Shown: positions 44,756 through 56,224 of the stretch, piece after piece
How the letters are laid out: the number at the start of each line of letters is the position of its first letter
How positions within the stretch are numbered: position 1 is the first letter of the stretch
Origin: Lunularia cruciata
Lineage: Eukaryota; Streptophyta; Marchantiopsida; Lunulariales; Lunulariaceae
NCBI GenBank assembly: GCA_948567375.1
Contig: OX419762.1
Coordinates: forward strand, 20,886,727-20,950,726
Direction of reading: 5' to 3'
DNA length: 64,000 bases
The notes under the pieces: generated by a model
What the model saw: only the letters and a program-made list of their open reading frames with translations
Database searches by the model: none
Told to the model about the DNA's origin: nothing
Made by a program: the position numbers and the translations under genes

Positions 44756-45505
44756 TGTAATACCAAGGGTTAGCCATATGATCTAGATGTGAAATTCGGT
44801 TTGGTAACATCTAGAATGATGTTATACATGATAGTCAAAATAGATCAGATAGAAGTATCACCAAAAGAGTACTTCTACTAATAGGGCAGAAACCGAAATA
44901 GACTTGAGAACCTTAGAACCAATAGCTAGACATATGATTTAAAGGTGAGAATTGGTTTGGTAACATCTGGAAGGATGTTACACATGATGGACTAAACAGA
45001 TCCAAAAGAGGTATCACCAAAAGGGGACTTCTACTAATAGAGTAGGAACCAAAATATGCCTGAAATCTTTGAAAGCAATTTTGGAGGCCTAAACGGATGA
45101 ATTAGGCCTCAAAAATGTGCAGATTCCCCCCCCCCCAATGAAGGAAAGGCTAGCCTTCTCTCCCTGCTGGTTTGTCTCGTCGAGAGCTTTCCAACGATAC
45201 CTTACTCATGTGATTTTGAGATTCCTACAAGAAGATTCCCTAAAAGATTCCCTCCGGTCAAAGCTCGTTTGACCAACCAGATAGGACCTAGACCAGACAG
45301 GTCACCCATCCAAGTAAGTAATCCAAGGGTGGAGCTTGCTGACATGTCACCTATCTGTGTCCCTAATCCTATGGTGGAGCTTCCTTGGAGGAGATCCTCT
45401 TTGTCTATATAATAAAGAGAAGGTGCTCCCGTTCTCCCTTGGGGCATCGAATGTTTGAGTGTGCAATCTGTGTTTTCTCTCTTCTCTTGTCCTTGGAGTA
45501 TTACA
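44756..45505 (+). repeat. F 3' LTR
   Basis: 750 bp; run of 11 C at 45126-45136; an 8-bp duplication (CCGTTCTC) near 45430 not in the 5' LTR. Confidence 0.96.
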
Positions 45506-45510
45506 AGAAT

Positions 45511-46450
45511 AGTGAATGTGTTGAATTAACATATAAACTTAGATCAACTATAGGTACTTTGATAGAGTAGTAGTCATGGCAATAATACACAAGGTTATCA
45601 TTGTTATTTAGCAACAAATCGAGCACCTTACTTTATTGTTGGAAGAACAAGATCATCAATAACAAGAGCACGTAGAGAGAGCACCATTTTGAAAAGAGGA
45701 GGAGTAAATCCAATTTCCAAAGCCCAAGGTATTTGAAGGCAAGAATCTCCCAAGTGTAGTGGAGAGTTTTGTCTTTGATTGTGAATATTATTTTGAAGGT
45801 ACAAATCTTCATGATGAATAGAAACATATTTTTTTGGCTTCCAGCTAAATTGATGGAGTGACAAAGCTATGGTGGCGGTTCCAAGTGGAGCGAGTTGAAT
45901 GACAATTTTTTGCACCAATCTTGACATGTGCAAAATTCAAGGGTGCAATATTTGGTTGATTCTAAGCTATAAATGCTACACAAATTGCACAAGACAATTG
46001 GTAGAGTTGAAGCATATTGGCTTTGTAAGAAGTTATATCATGCAACTCCAAAAGACCATCATGCGGATTCTAGATATATTGGAAGGTGAAGCTCTAGATT
46101 GATTTATTAGGGGCTTGAAGTTACAAACTAAATTACAGGTGACTTTGTGAGAGCCAAAATACTTGTAGGAAGCCATGTAGTTGGCTAAGAGCTTTGATTC
46201 CTTGGTTGTAACAACTTAGTCTTGACCTCAACCGTCACAAAACCTACCAATACACGGATGGAGGAGCCAACACCAATGGAGATTGATTTCGTCCAACAAA
46301 GACCACTAGGCACTATAGATAGAGAAAGATTGCAACAAAATGGTGGTTGCTTTTATTGTCACCAAATTTGATATCATATTGCTGAAGGTCCATTGAAGAA
46401 TAAACACCCTCAACAAATTGCCCACATGGAGGTTGTGGAGTGGAATGATT
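45511..46450 (+). pseudogene. H gag
   Basis: After F, plus strand reads SVVESFVFDCEYYFEGTNLH (about 45755-45815), GFVRSYIMQLQKTIMRILDI (near 46020-46080) and a degraded knuckle CFYCHQI-stop-YHIAEGPL (about 46335), in which the last Cys is Gly. The minus-strand copy in I (59643-59963) is homologous (RGYVIQFQNKIMQILEIQEG). Multiple stops. Confidence 0.75.
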
Positions 46451-46469
46451 AGGGAAACAAGGAATCCCA

Positions 46470-46841
46470 ATAGGAGATTTCAAGCCACTTATTGGGAACT
46501 TGATTAGTAATGGGATTGAAGGCTCTATATATGCAAGTTTGCTTTGCTTGCAAGGTATGATATCTGATTGTGGTTGTAAGATTTTGGTGGATTTTGGAAA
46601 TTTAGAGAATTGCATGTCCATACAATTAGCAAAAGAATTAAGCATTCCTCTCAAACCAATAATTGGAAGTAGATTGATGATGGCAGATGGGAGAAAGTGT
46701 TGGGCATTCTATACCTCATATCTTGTTACATTCAAGATTAGGAAGGATTATTTAGAGTGTATGAGAATTGTAGTGGCACCTCTACTCTATAATATCATTC
46801 TGGGTTTGCCTTGGCCTGAACACCATAAGGGTCCAATTTAA
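46470..46841 (+). pseudogene. H protease
   Basis: Open at 46500-46841. Contains GCKILVDFGNLENCMSIQL: the catalytic D-[ST]-G is D-F-G. Then VVAPLLYNIILGLPW (second motif). Matches the two protease halves of I flanking H itself. Confidence 0.75.
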
Positions 46842-47189
46842 TTGGACTTGACAACAAATTCAAATACAACACCAAGGTAGGAATTTTTTTTTTAATTATC
46901 TGGCACCTTTGAGTAGGACACCTAAGAATAGTCAGTCCCAAGATAAGAAGGTTTTCAAGAAAGCAGCAATAGAGTAAACTTTGAAGGAAGATAAGTCCCA
47001 AGATGAGAAGTTTGTCAATAAAGTAGCCATAGAGCAAGCTTTGGAGGAAGATAAGTTTATTTTTGTGGTGTGAATCAAGCCTATTGCACATGGAGAATCT
47101 AAGGAAGGCTAGAAGCGTCATCAAGCAATATTTGATTAAATAGTTCATGAGTTTTCAAATGTGTTTCTGGATGATTTGCCAAAGGGGTT

Positions 47190-47950
47190 ACCCTTTTGAT
47201 CGTGGTATGCACTTCAAGGTTGAGTTGTTGCCAAGAAGTACTCTAGTGAGTAAACCCATCTATTGGTTCTCACCAAAGGAGTAAGATGAGCTTTGAAAAC
47301 CATTGACAGAGTTGTTAGACAAGAATTTCATATGATAAAGTACATGTCTTTGAGGAGCACTGGTACTATTTATTCTAAAGAAGGATGGAGGACTTTGCTT
47401 TTGTATTGATTATCATAGTCTCAACAAAAAAATAAAGAATACATATCCCTTATCTCAAACTGATGACTTGCTAGATTAATTGAGTGAAGCATGATACTTT
47501 TCCAAGTTGGATCTTCAAAGTGGCTATTGGCAAATTCCCATTGATAGAAAGGATGTGCAAAAGACTACCTTTTGCACAAGGTATGTATGGGTACTTTCAA
47601 TAGAGAGTTCTACCTTTTGGGCTCACTAATGGACCAAAAGTCTTCATGGATCAGATGCATCGAGTGAAGGATGGGCTATTAGATTGGTGAGTGGTGGTGT
47701 TCTTGGATGATACCTTAATCTATAGCAAGATAAAGTTAGAACATGTGAATCACGTGCAAGAAGTCTTGAGATGACTATGCCAATCAAAGTTCTATTGCAA
47801 GAAGTCCAAGTGTTCCTTTTGGCAAAAAGATATAATCTTCTTGGGTCACAAGATCTCATTGGAGGGGATAAAGATGGAAGAGGAGAAAATCAAAGCCATT
47901 ACTAATTAGTCTACTCAAAAGGATGCAATAGAAGTATGGACATTTAATAG
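47190..47950 (+). pseudogene. H reverse transcriptase
   Basis: [40 protein letters not shown], and near 47695 VVFLDDTLIYSK (catalytic). Frame changes around 47590 and 47650 and several stops. Broken off at 47955 by G in the thumb (TQKDAIEVWTFNRLL). Confidence 0.8.
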
Positions 47951-47955
47951 GTTGT

Positions 47956-48554
47956 TGTAATACTATGAGGACAAGAGAACTCTCCAAGAGAGATACAAGA
48001 GAGAAAAAATAAGTATCATACTCAATACTCCGATGTTCCAAAGGAGCACCTTCTCTTTATTATATAGCAAAGGATCCCCTCAAAAGAAGCTCCACCCTTA
48101 GATCAATACATGGATTGATGACCTGTTAGCTAGCTCTATCCTTGGATTAGCTTTTTGGATGGGTGACATGTCAGTCCTTGTCCTTTCTAGTTTCTTCTTT
48201 GGTCTAGTTAGACCAAAGGGAATCTTTAGGGAATCTTCCTATAGGGAGCTCAGAATCCTGTGGGTGAGGTTCCATTGAAAAGCTCTCAGCAAGACAAATC
48301 ATAGGGACGGAAGTACACTTTTTTCCTTTGAGGAAAGGGGAGTTATTTCCATTTTTGAAGCCTAATTCATCTATTTAGTCCTCCAAAATTGGCTCTTAAG
48401 TTTAAAGCTATTTTTGGCTTCTGCCATATTAGAAGAAGTACTCTTTTGGTGACACGTCTGTCTAATCTACCTAGCTTAGTATACACAACATCCTTCTAGA
48501 TGTTACCAAGCCAATTTTCACCTCTAGATAATATATCTAGCTACTTGTAATACA
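47956..48554 (-). repeat. G 3' LTR
   Basis: 599 bp; plus strand TGTAATACTATGAGG ... CTTGTAATACA, followed by the minus-strand polypurine tract at 48555-48570. Confidence 0.9.
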
Positions 48555-48567
48555 AATCTCTCACCTT

Positions 48568-49890
48568 TTAAGATGCAACATCCTCATTGCAAAGTTGTTG
48601 CTCATAAGATTGAACTAACACTAGTGTGTTAGTCATGTTGGCTATTGGCTCCCATGTTGCCTTGTACAGTGGGTACCTTTTCCAATGGACCAAATATTCT
48701 ACACGTGGATGGCAAGTAGCACGGATGCATGTTTAGAGAATGTGTTTGACCTCATACTCCTCTGCCTCATCAACAAGGGTTGGACAAGGTTGAATTTCTT
48801 GGATGGAAGAGAAGTAGGGTGGCTCAAAAGCATATTGGCTTAATAAAGAAACATGAAACACCAGGTGGATCTTCATATGTGGCGGTAGCTTGAGGTGATA
48901 GGCCACGGTGCCGATGCGACAAAGGATAGAGAAAGGTCCAATAAAACAAGGTCTGAGCTTATGAGGACCAACTAACTTGAGGTTGGTGGTTGATAGTCAG
49001 ACTTGATCTCCCATATTGAACTCCATGTGTTGGCAGTGTGCATTTGTATACTTCTTCTGCCAATTTTGGGCGATCTACAACCTATGCTTGGCATGCTCTA
49101 CACCCTGTTGGATTCTAGAAACAAAAGTGTTGATAACATCAACCTTGGTAGCCACTATACGGACCTTCTTCAAGCTTGAAGGTGTGAATGGATGCTCTTC
49201 ATACATAAGGAAGAACAATGTGACTTGTGTAGAGGCATTCACTAAATTGTTCTAAGCAAATTCCATCAATGGGAGTAAGGTGTCCCAACTCTCTTGCTCA
49301 TCCAAACTAAAACCTTAAAGTATGTCTTCAATAGTGCAATTTGCCCTCTCTGTTTGTCCATTGGTATGTGGATAGTAAGTTGTGGATATAGCTAATTTGG
49401 TTTTGAAGAACCCAAAGAGTGTTCTCCAAAACAAACTAGTGAATTGAGTGCCTCTATCTATGATGAGTGCTTGAGACAAGCCATGATGGGAAAAATTTCA
49501 TCTAAGTACAATTGAGCTAGTTGCGGGTAGTCATATCCTTGGTGGTAGGACGCACATTAATCATTTTTTGAAGTTTGTAAATATAGACTTAGATGGAGTC
49601 AAACCCAGAGGTGGTCTTGGGCAATTCACAAACCAGATTCATGCTTACATATTCCCAATGTTATGTAGGAGTAGGGAGAGGTTGGAGGAGTCCTGTGGGA
49701 GCTTGATTAGAAGCCTTATTTTGTTGACAAAGTAGGCAGCTCCAAACATATTCCATCACATTTTTACTCATCTTGGGGCCAATAGTAATGGCATTTGACT
49801 ACATCCAAGGTCTTGTCCACTCCAATGTGACCTAGAATACTAGAATTGTGAAATTCTACTAGGATGGTGGTTCTTAGATCCGTGTTATCT
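48568..49890 (-). pseudogene. G integrase plus chromodomain
   Basis: Chromodomain near 48568-48780 (minus strand ...RVEYLVHWKRYPLYKATWEP, ending EDVAS-stop at 48568). The integrase C-terminal and core regions lie at 48950-49650, with frame changes. The zinc-binding part is in 49764-49890: VEFHNSSILGHIGVDKTLD, HYYWP. Plus-strand ORF 49016-49255 is antisense only. Confidence 0.8.
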
Positions 49891-51300
49891 AGGTCCCACA
49901 ACCTACCATCATGGAAGGTGAGTCTTTGGTTGTTGGTGATACCTTCGGATGATTGAGCACCTGCAATTTGTGGATCAATTTTTTTAGTAGCAAGAATCTT
50001 GGGCCAGAATTTAGGGTTCATCTTGATTTCCAACACCAATTTTTTTGCCATTGGCATTTGGGTGAATGCATCTACAAGTTTCTTCTTGCCTTCCACATAT
50101 TTGATTGTTAGGTTGAATTGTTGTCTCCACTTTGCACATTGAATCTGTTGACGAGAAAGATCTTTTTATGTCTCAAGGTAGACTAGATGTTTGTGGTCCA
50201 TCTCTATCACAAATGCCTTCTTACCCAAATAGCACTTCCAATGCTTGGTTTCAAGGACAATGGCCAGCTCTTCTTGTTCAATGGTGTGATAGTGGCATTT
50301 TGTCAATAACAACTTACAAGAGAAATATGAAATTGGGTGCCATACATCCTACCATTTTTGTTGTAGGATTGCTCCTATTGCTACACCTAATGCATCTGTA
50401 GCCATCTTGATTGGAGTATTTTGGGTCAAACCATTTCAAGATTGGTGCATGTGGTAGTAATGCATCTTTCAACTCCTAAAATGCCAATTCTTGTATAGTT
50501 CCCCATATCTACTTTTTCTCCTTGCCCAATAGTGCTATTAGAGGCTGTGGAGAGGCTATTAGAGGCTATTGGAGAAGTCCTTGACAAATTGACAATAAAA
50601 CCCCATCAATTGCAAGAAACTCTTGAGCTCAATTTGATCTTCTGGAGCACTCCATTTTTAATGACCTCTATTTTATCTATTAACACTTGGATACACTTAC
50701 TATATGCCCTTATTAGTCTACTTTAGATTTTCCAACTTGCACTTTGAGATTTTGGCATACAATTGACTCTGTCATAAAATTTGGAAGACTTCTTGTAGAT
50801 GTTGCTTGTGCTCTGTCAACGTCCTACTATAGACTAAGATGTCATCAAGAAAAATAATAACATATCTATCCAAGTATAGGCAAAATATTTCATTAATCAA
50901 ACTCATGAAAGTGGCTAGAGCGTTGGTGAGGCCAAACGGCATCATCAAGTACTCAAAGTGACCATACCTTGTTTGAAAGGCCATTTTATGTATATCTTCT
51001 TCCGCAATCCTGATTTGGTTGTAATTGTTGCGCAAATCAAGTTGGTGAAGTACCTTACCCCATTGAGTTGATCAAACAAGTCATCCATGCAAGGTGATAG
51101 ATATTTGTTCTTCATCATTTGGTGATTCAATCCCCGGTAGTCAATGCACATGCGCATTGTTATGTCCTTCTTCTTCACCAACAATACAAAAGCCCCATAT
51201 GGTCATACGTTGGATTGGATAAACCCCTTTTGCAACATATCCTTGATTTGATTTTTACACTACTCCAACTCATGAGGTGGTAGTTGATATGGGGTCTTAC
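49891..51300 (-). pseudogene. G reverse transcriptase and RNase H
   Basis: RNase H end: GKKKLVDAFTQMPMAKKLV (49764-50096). [21 protein letters not shown] (50945-51184), [19 protein letters not shown] and [14 protein letters not shown] (50772-51035, catalytic). Frame changes occur near 50540-50600, where a ~15-bp stretch (GAGGCTRTTGGAGA-like) is duplicated. Confidence 0.83.
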
Positions 51301-51490
51301 AAGGAGGTGTCTTCCCAAGAAGTATCTCAATTTTATGATCTACTCTCCTTTTTGGTGGTAAACCAGCGGGTAATTCATCGGGAAAGACATCTTGGAACTC
51401 ATTGACCACATCTTTCAATTTCTCAAGAATTTTTCCATTGTGTTGGGCACTCTATACTTCCCTTATTAGCCCATGAAACATCTATCTATC
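51300..51490 (-). pseudogene. G protease-RT junction, left of M
   Basis: Minus strand continues the family frame (VVNEFQDVFPDELPAGLPPK-like) up to the CTATC duplication at 51486-51490. Confidence 0.75.
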
Positions 51491-52165
51491 TGTGACAACC
51501 CGGCAAATATCACTTTTGCAGTAATGGGGTAAGTAAAGTTTGTTCCCGCAGAGATACGACTCAGAAATTTCCAAATACAAAGTCAAAAACAACAATGTAG
51601 TTCTTCTTGGTTGCGTCTTTAATCTCTCAGGTAGAAACCACACGTAGAAGAGAGTAGCAAGCACTGACTCGTAGTCTTGTCACAAATTAACACTCAATCA
51701 CAACTCCAACAAATCTTTCCAAACAATCTTGATTGTGATGATTCAGGCTCTCCCAAAAATGGCACTTTGCTGCAAAACAACTTCGCCTCAGAATTTTGTT
51801 CTACCCCTCCACTGAAGGCACAACTTCCTTAATCAAAATTGCTTCACATCAACCTCGCACTACACTCACAAATGCAGAATACTACCAACACTACAATTCT
51901 TCTCAGATCTGTCAAGGCATTGCTTCGATTGCACTTCACTTAGGATCAAACACACAGAATGAAGATCAAGGCTGTGGAATCCAACATCCAACAAGCACAC
52001 TGACTTGCACTTCAAAATTCTTCAAACACCCACAAACACAATCAAAAAGTTAATACTCGGAATCAAGCTCAAGCAACGAGCACTACTCCACAGCACTTTG
52101 CTTTATCTATTCTCAAAAATTATGAGCACTGAACAACATGATACTGCGAATGCCACTCTTAAATA
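51491..52165 (-). promoter_or_regulatory. M: TATA-like box and R-U5-like end
   Basis: Minus-strand CTATTTAAGAGTGGC starts 675 bp from the CA end. The following sequence reads like an untranslated LTR end. Equivalent blocks occur in L and, on the plus strand, at 29315-29940 and 61299-61945. Function inferred from layout. Confidence 0.45.
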
Positions 52166-52281
52166 GTGAACAAATCAATAGTTCTAACAACTATACCGTT
52201 CTACAACAACTTTTCTAACCTGTAGATCCGAAATGTCAATGCACCTCTTCATATTTGCCTCTTCATATCTCAAAACTGTTA

Positions 52282-53533
52282 CTACTCAGATCCGATGTCT
52301 ACTTCATCCTCGGCTTTCAAACTCAAACCCAAAGTAAATTTACTTCCTACTACTCTGTCCTCGTGTTTCATATCTTCTACTTCTTTTACCAGATCTAACA
52401 ATTCTCTTTCTTGATCTGAAATCACACTAGTGGGTAGCCCTTCTAAATGTAGTGTTAGCTCGGGCTCCTCCTTGTGTTTTGAGTCTTTGGTATTGCGCTC
52501 GGCTTCACCTTCCGAGTCTTCATCTTCCGACTCGATCACCACCATGCCTTGCCTCGGGTTTCCTCTTCTTGTCTTCCAAGGTTTTGTCTTGTCTTCGGCT
52601 TTGCCTTGCTAACTTTGCTTTTTTTATTTGGAGTACTCACTTCTATCTCCACATTCTTCCCCGTCTTCTTGTAGTACTCGTCGGTGCTTCTGATTTGTAA
52701 GATGTACTGTTGCTCCTCTACATCGACTTCCCTTCTCAAATCAGGATGGAAATGCTACACCATCCTACTGCGCTCCGCCAAGTTCAGCAAATTCAACCCG
52801 AGGTAGAAATGAGCTACAAATGGCACAATGTAATGTGGAGGCGATTTATCCCGCAGATTCCACACCATTTGTCACGTTCTCCCATGGAAACACCTCGCCC
52901 AATTAATTGGTTCTCCTGCAAACAATTTGTGAAAGAACACCGCTTGGTGTTTCATCACATAGGTTGTTCTCTTTGGCTTCAGGATTGCCATCAGAGCACT
53001 CACAATTCCCCTCTTGATAGGATCTTTGTAACTTTGTACCCATTCTTTGTCCGCTTTGATGAGAATGCATCCCTTACTTCTTGGGTTTCCTTGGCTATCT
53101 CTCCCTTCCCCAAGAATGTGGCACCCTGCTCCATGCCTACTTCCTTCCCGAGTACTAATTTCCAATCCAACTCTGTCCAGCAAGCCGGATTTCCTCTCTT
53201 CACTTCTTCCTCGGGTCCATCAAGACACTTGCTCTCGATGATCTCAATCATGAAACCTGGAAAACTAACATTCTAGTTCCATGCCAAGAATGTAATCCGA
53301 AGTTGGCTCAAGACTTCTATTCTTGCAATTACATCTAACCTCCGAATTGCATGATTCCTCACTGCAAATTTGGAGTTCTTCTTTCCTCCTCCCATCTCTC
53401 TTGCTTTCTCATTGTCTCTCGGTTTCACTCTTGCACCTTCTCCCTTACACACTAGCGCGTCGCCAACTCTATTTCCCTTCCCACAATCACCTACAAGACG
53501 ACTTCTCAATGGCAAAGGAGAATTGCTTGACAT
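52282..53533 (-). pseudogene. M gene: unrecognised family-4 protein
   Basis: Best copy of the family-4 gene, about 415 codons. In order: a basic Ser/Arg N-terminus (53273-53533), one in-frame TAG, MIEIIESKCLDGPEEE and ACWTELDWKLVLG (53000-53251), a frameshift, KPKRTTYVMKHQAVFFHKLF and GEPINWARCF (52872-53183), then HYIVPFVAHFYLGLNLL (about 52800-52840). A lysine-rich stretch (NKKSKVSKAKPK) and an acidic C-terminus (VVIESEDEDSEGEAE, 52282-52545) follow. The basic/acidic tail suggests a nuclear or nucleic-acid-linked protein (inference). Not a polymerase, integrase or Gag that I recognise. Confidence 0.62.
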
Positions 53534-53948
53534 TGCTTTGTCGCGAGCTTGATTTTTATAGAGTTGCGCTTTCTTCGTCTCTCTTCACTTCAAGTTTCTA
53601 CCAAGAAATCACACCTCCTGCATGCACCTGTCACTATCAATCATACTTTGCGCGTATGGGCCGCCGGTTTTTGAACAATCCCTTCTTGAATTTCTTGCCC
53701 CGACGAAAGGTTGTTAGACAGACTTCACCTCGGGTTGAGCTCCCCCCGATACAAAGACTCCTTACTTTGGGTTGTATGCTAACAAGGCATTTCCGAGTAC
53801 TTTGCCTTATGACCCAAAGTCACTTTACTTTGGTTTACATCCCAAAGACTCTTTTCTTTGCCTTCTTTGGCCATACAAGCGCAATCTGAATTCTCTATAT
53901 ACTTCTTCTTCTTTATTTTGAAAAAAACCAAAAAATGTGGGCACCACA
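53534..53948 (-). other. M leading segment
   Basis: About 415 bp between the unit's TGTGGTGCC end and the gene remnant. Includes a poly-A/T stretch near 53910-53935. The plus-strand ORF 53323-53889 is antisense and has no recognisable motif. Confidence 0.5.
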
Positions 53949-53953
53949 CTATC

Positions 53954-54400
53954 TTACCAATAGATGTGGTCCTTATGACATACAGAGGTAGCTCTTGCCT
54001 TTGTGATCTTCCTTTAATCCCAAAGATCTTCCATTGACTAGTTTTCACTACTTTATTTCTCCAATCCATTGGGGTTGTAGTGCTCCATCCATGGCATACC
54101 TAAGATTGCATCATAATGAGCTAGTTGTATCACTTGCCACTCAATTGCTTCTTGATACCCTCCTATAAAGAGTATTAACTTACTAGGTAAAGACTCAATC
54201 CTCTTTATTTGACTATTAGGTAACTCTACTTTGCCCATCTCATCCTTCTCTAGCTCCATCCCCAACCTTATTGCAATAGAGCAAGACAAGAAATTCTCTA
54301 TTGCCCTAGGGTCCATTAACACTCTCATTGGATTGCCTTCTAGCACTCCATTTACAACAGTTAATTATGCATTTATCCTCCTTCTTTGCACTCTCATCGG
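53954..54400 (-). pseudogene. G protease, right of M
   Basis: 54053-54346 has VLMDPRAIENFLSCS (catalytic D-P-G altered to D-P-R, as in B) and ILGMPWMEHYNPN. After a frame change, SQRQELPLYVIRTTSIGKI runs into M. A stop (TAA for CAA) precedes the domain. Confidence 0.8.
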
Positions 54401-54458
54401 ATTGCCTTCTAGCACTCCATTTACAACAGTTAATTATGCATTTATCCTCCTTTGCACA
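54321..54458 (-). repeat. 69-bp in-frame tandem duplication in G protease
   Basis: 54321-54389 and 54390-54458 are near-identical (both contain GGATTGCCTTCTAGCACTCC). 69 bp is 23 codons, so the duplication keeps frame: the protease leader VVNGVLEGNPMR occurs twice. Not present in A, B or F. Confidence 0.9.
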
Positions 54459-54522
54459 TTTTTCCTCTTCCTCCCCCTCCTTTTACTCTTCTTCACCGAG
54501 CCAGTAACGCCGTGAGGTACAT

Positions 54523-55614
54523 TTATTGGCAATATTCATTTTCTGATGCGGTTTCCATATCTTCCTCTTCAATTTGTCTCTATGTGTGGTTCAGAGGTTG
54601 CTTATATGGATGCCAAGGGCCTCTAAGATCATGAGCACGACAATTGATGGCTATGTGCTCAATTTGGCCACAATTGTAACATCATTGTTGTCTGCTCGAG
54701 CTCCTTCTCCCCATGGGAATCCTTCTCTCCTTTCTTCAACTTGTTCCTATTCTGCTTGGAGAGATCTTGCTCCTCTATCCTGGAATTGAATGTTGCCCAA
54801 TTCCATAGGAATTGGTCCACCAAAATGGTGTGTCTTGGCCTGATAGTTTTGCATCGGTGTTATCGCTTCACTTCTTCCAAGTGCCCTTGCTATTTTTTGA
54901 GGAAGCAATGGCTTCAAAAATAGTATTCAAATTTTGCACCATTATCTCTTGGTGAATCTGCTCTTTTAATTCTCTCTTGAAATTGTCAAGAGCTTTGGCT
55001 AGACTCATATTGGTTATAGCAACCTGTAGATCCAAAAATGCATCCACGTACTCTTGTATGCTATTCTTCTACTTCAACCTCTAGAGTCTAGTTTGGGCCA
55101 TTTGCACAAAATCCACAGATTGGAAATTCTTTAGCAGTCCTTCTTGCATTGCTATCCAAGTGAACTCTCTTCCTTCTACCAGCAATAATCATTCCCAAGC
55201 ATCATACCATGTGAGGGCTTTATTGGTCAAGTACCCACACACAAACACACCTATAGAATGATTAGTGATCTTTGTTGTGAACACTTGAAGATATCAATTC
55301 ATTCTTGAAAGCCAATTTTCCACTACTCCCATGGAATGTTATCCCTTGTAAGGCTCAATATTACACATTTTTTTCATTTGTAGTAACAATACGGCTTGGT
55401 TGTTGATTGGAATAAGTGTCATTGGCATGCATAACTCTCCATGTACTTTGATTGTTGGTGTTGGTTGTTGAGATGGTTTCCCTTCTTGCATTACTTGATC
55501 ATTCTTGATAGTACATATTTGATTTTTTGGTTCCTCCATGGTCATCTTGATTTCCTAGAGTTTGTTCAACATCCCCTACGTTCCTTGCATCAACTCCTGC
55601 AATTGCGGATCCAT
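54523..55614 (-). pseudogene. G gag
   Basis: Start at 55614 (minus ATGGATCCGCAATTGCAG, the conserved family start). Pieces: MKKMCNIEPYKG (55339-55545) and a CCHC knuckle CYNCGQIEHIAINC near 54670. Stops throughout. Confidence 0.83.
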
Positions 55615-56210
55615 GATTCCTACACACGGCCAATTTTCAATTGCTACTTCCTACTTCAATAAAGAGTTAGAATGATCACTCAAGAGGGTGCACAAACTAT
55701 AGGAAGTACCATTGGGACCTTAGAGGCTATCACTCATTGATAATATTCCTCATCAAAATTGTGGACTACAAAATCCCTAAACATTACTTTTGGTCTAACT
55801 AGATAATGGATTTCTACTTGCTTGTTGAAAGGGTGAAGATTTAGTGCATTCAAATCCATAACATCATAATAGAATGTAGGTTGTCAAATCCTACTCTCTA
55901 TTTTATACCACCACAAGAAGAATCAACGGGTTTGGTGAATTCATCACTCTGTCCATGAATTTTTCTCCAAAATGATAAACTAGAGATACTCTCATTTGCT
56001 CATGCTGGATGTACACAATCTTGATGTAGAATGGATTCAAAAATAGGAAGCTAGGTGCAAGAAATTGTCCTTTTGATGCCTCCATCTTATCCGCTCTCTA
56101 AAATACTTCCCAAGTCTAGCAATTGCATTATGTTCTCCCCTCAAATTACTCAATTTCAATAGCTTGTGTTCTTCCAAGAGGTGTGATCCACTCTCTTGGA
56201 TTAAAACAAC

Positions 56211-56223
56211 TGCTATGATACCA
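56211..56223 (-). other. G primer-binding site (tRNA-iMet)
   Basis: Minus strand TGGTATCATAGCA, one mismatch from the family site. Confidence 0.85.
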
Positions 56224-56224
56224 T

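Larger units (their letters stand above)
38887..45505 (+). mobile_element. Element F: youngest full-length chromovirus
   Basis: 6619 bp with LTRs 38887-39629 and 44756-45505, primer site 39631-39643, gag 40233-41316, protease-RT-RNase H 41310-43330, integrase 43420-44520, chromodomain 44539-44742, polypurine tract 44741-44754. Perfect duplication AGAAT (38882-38886, 45506-45510). LTRs differ at about 20 positions plus a short duplication (counted by eye). Pol frames are longer than in any sister copy, but nonsense and frameshift changes remain, so it is not autonomous. Confidence 0.97.
51491..53948 (-). mobile_element. Unit M: 2.46-kb TG...CA unit with its own gene (family 4)
   Basis: Bounded exactly by the perfect duplication CTATC (51486-51490, 53949-53953) inside G's protease region. 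Minus-sense ends TGTGGTGCCCACA ... CCGGGTTGTCACA; the start matches L. No terminal repeats, primer site or polymerase. Layout: short 5' part (53534-53948), gene remnant 52282-53533, TATTTAA at 52165-52159, an AATAGATAAAG stretch about 60 bp on, then about 600 bp to the end. Compare L and the partial copy at 1-824. The integration signature is that of LTR elements, the content is not. Confidence 0.78.

Noticed and set aside
52710-53276. 188-residue plus-strand ORF in M
   Set aside because: Antisense of the M gene; the minus-strand blocks are the ones conserved in L and 1-824.
53323-53889. 188-residue plus-strand ORF in M
   Set aside because: No motif, Ser/Leu/Phe-rich low-complexity composition typical of antisense, and not conserved in L.
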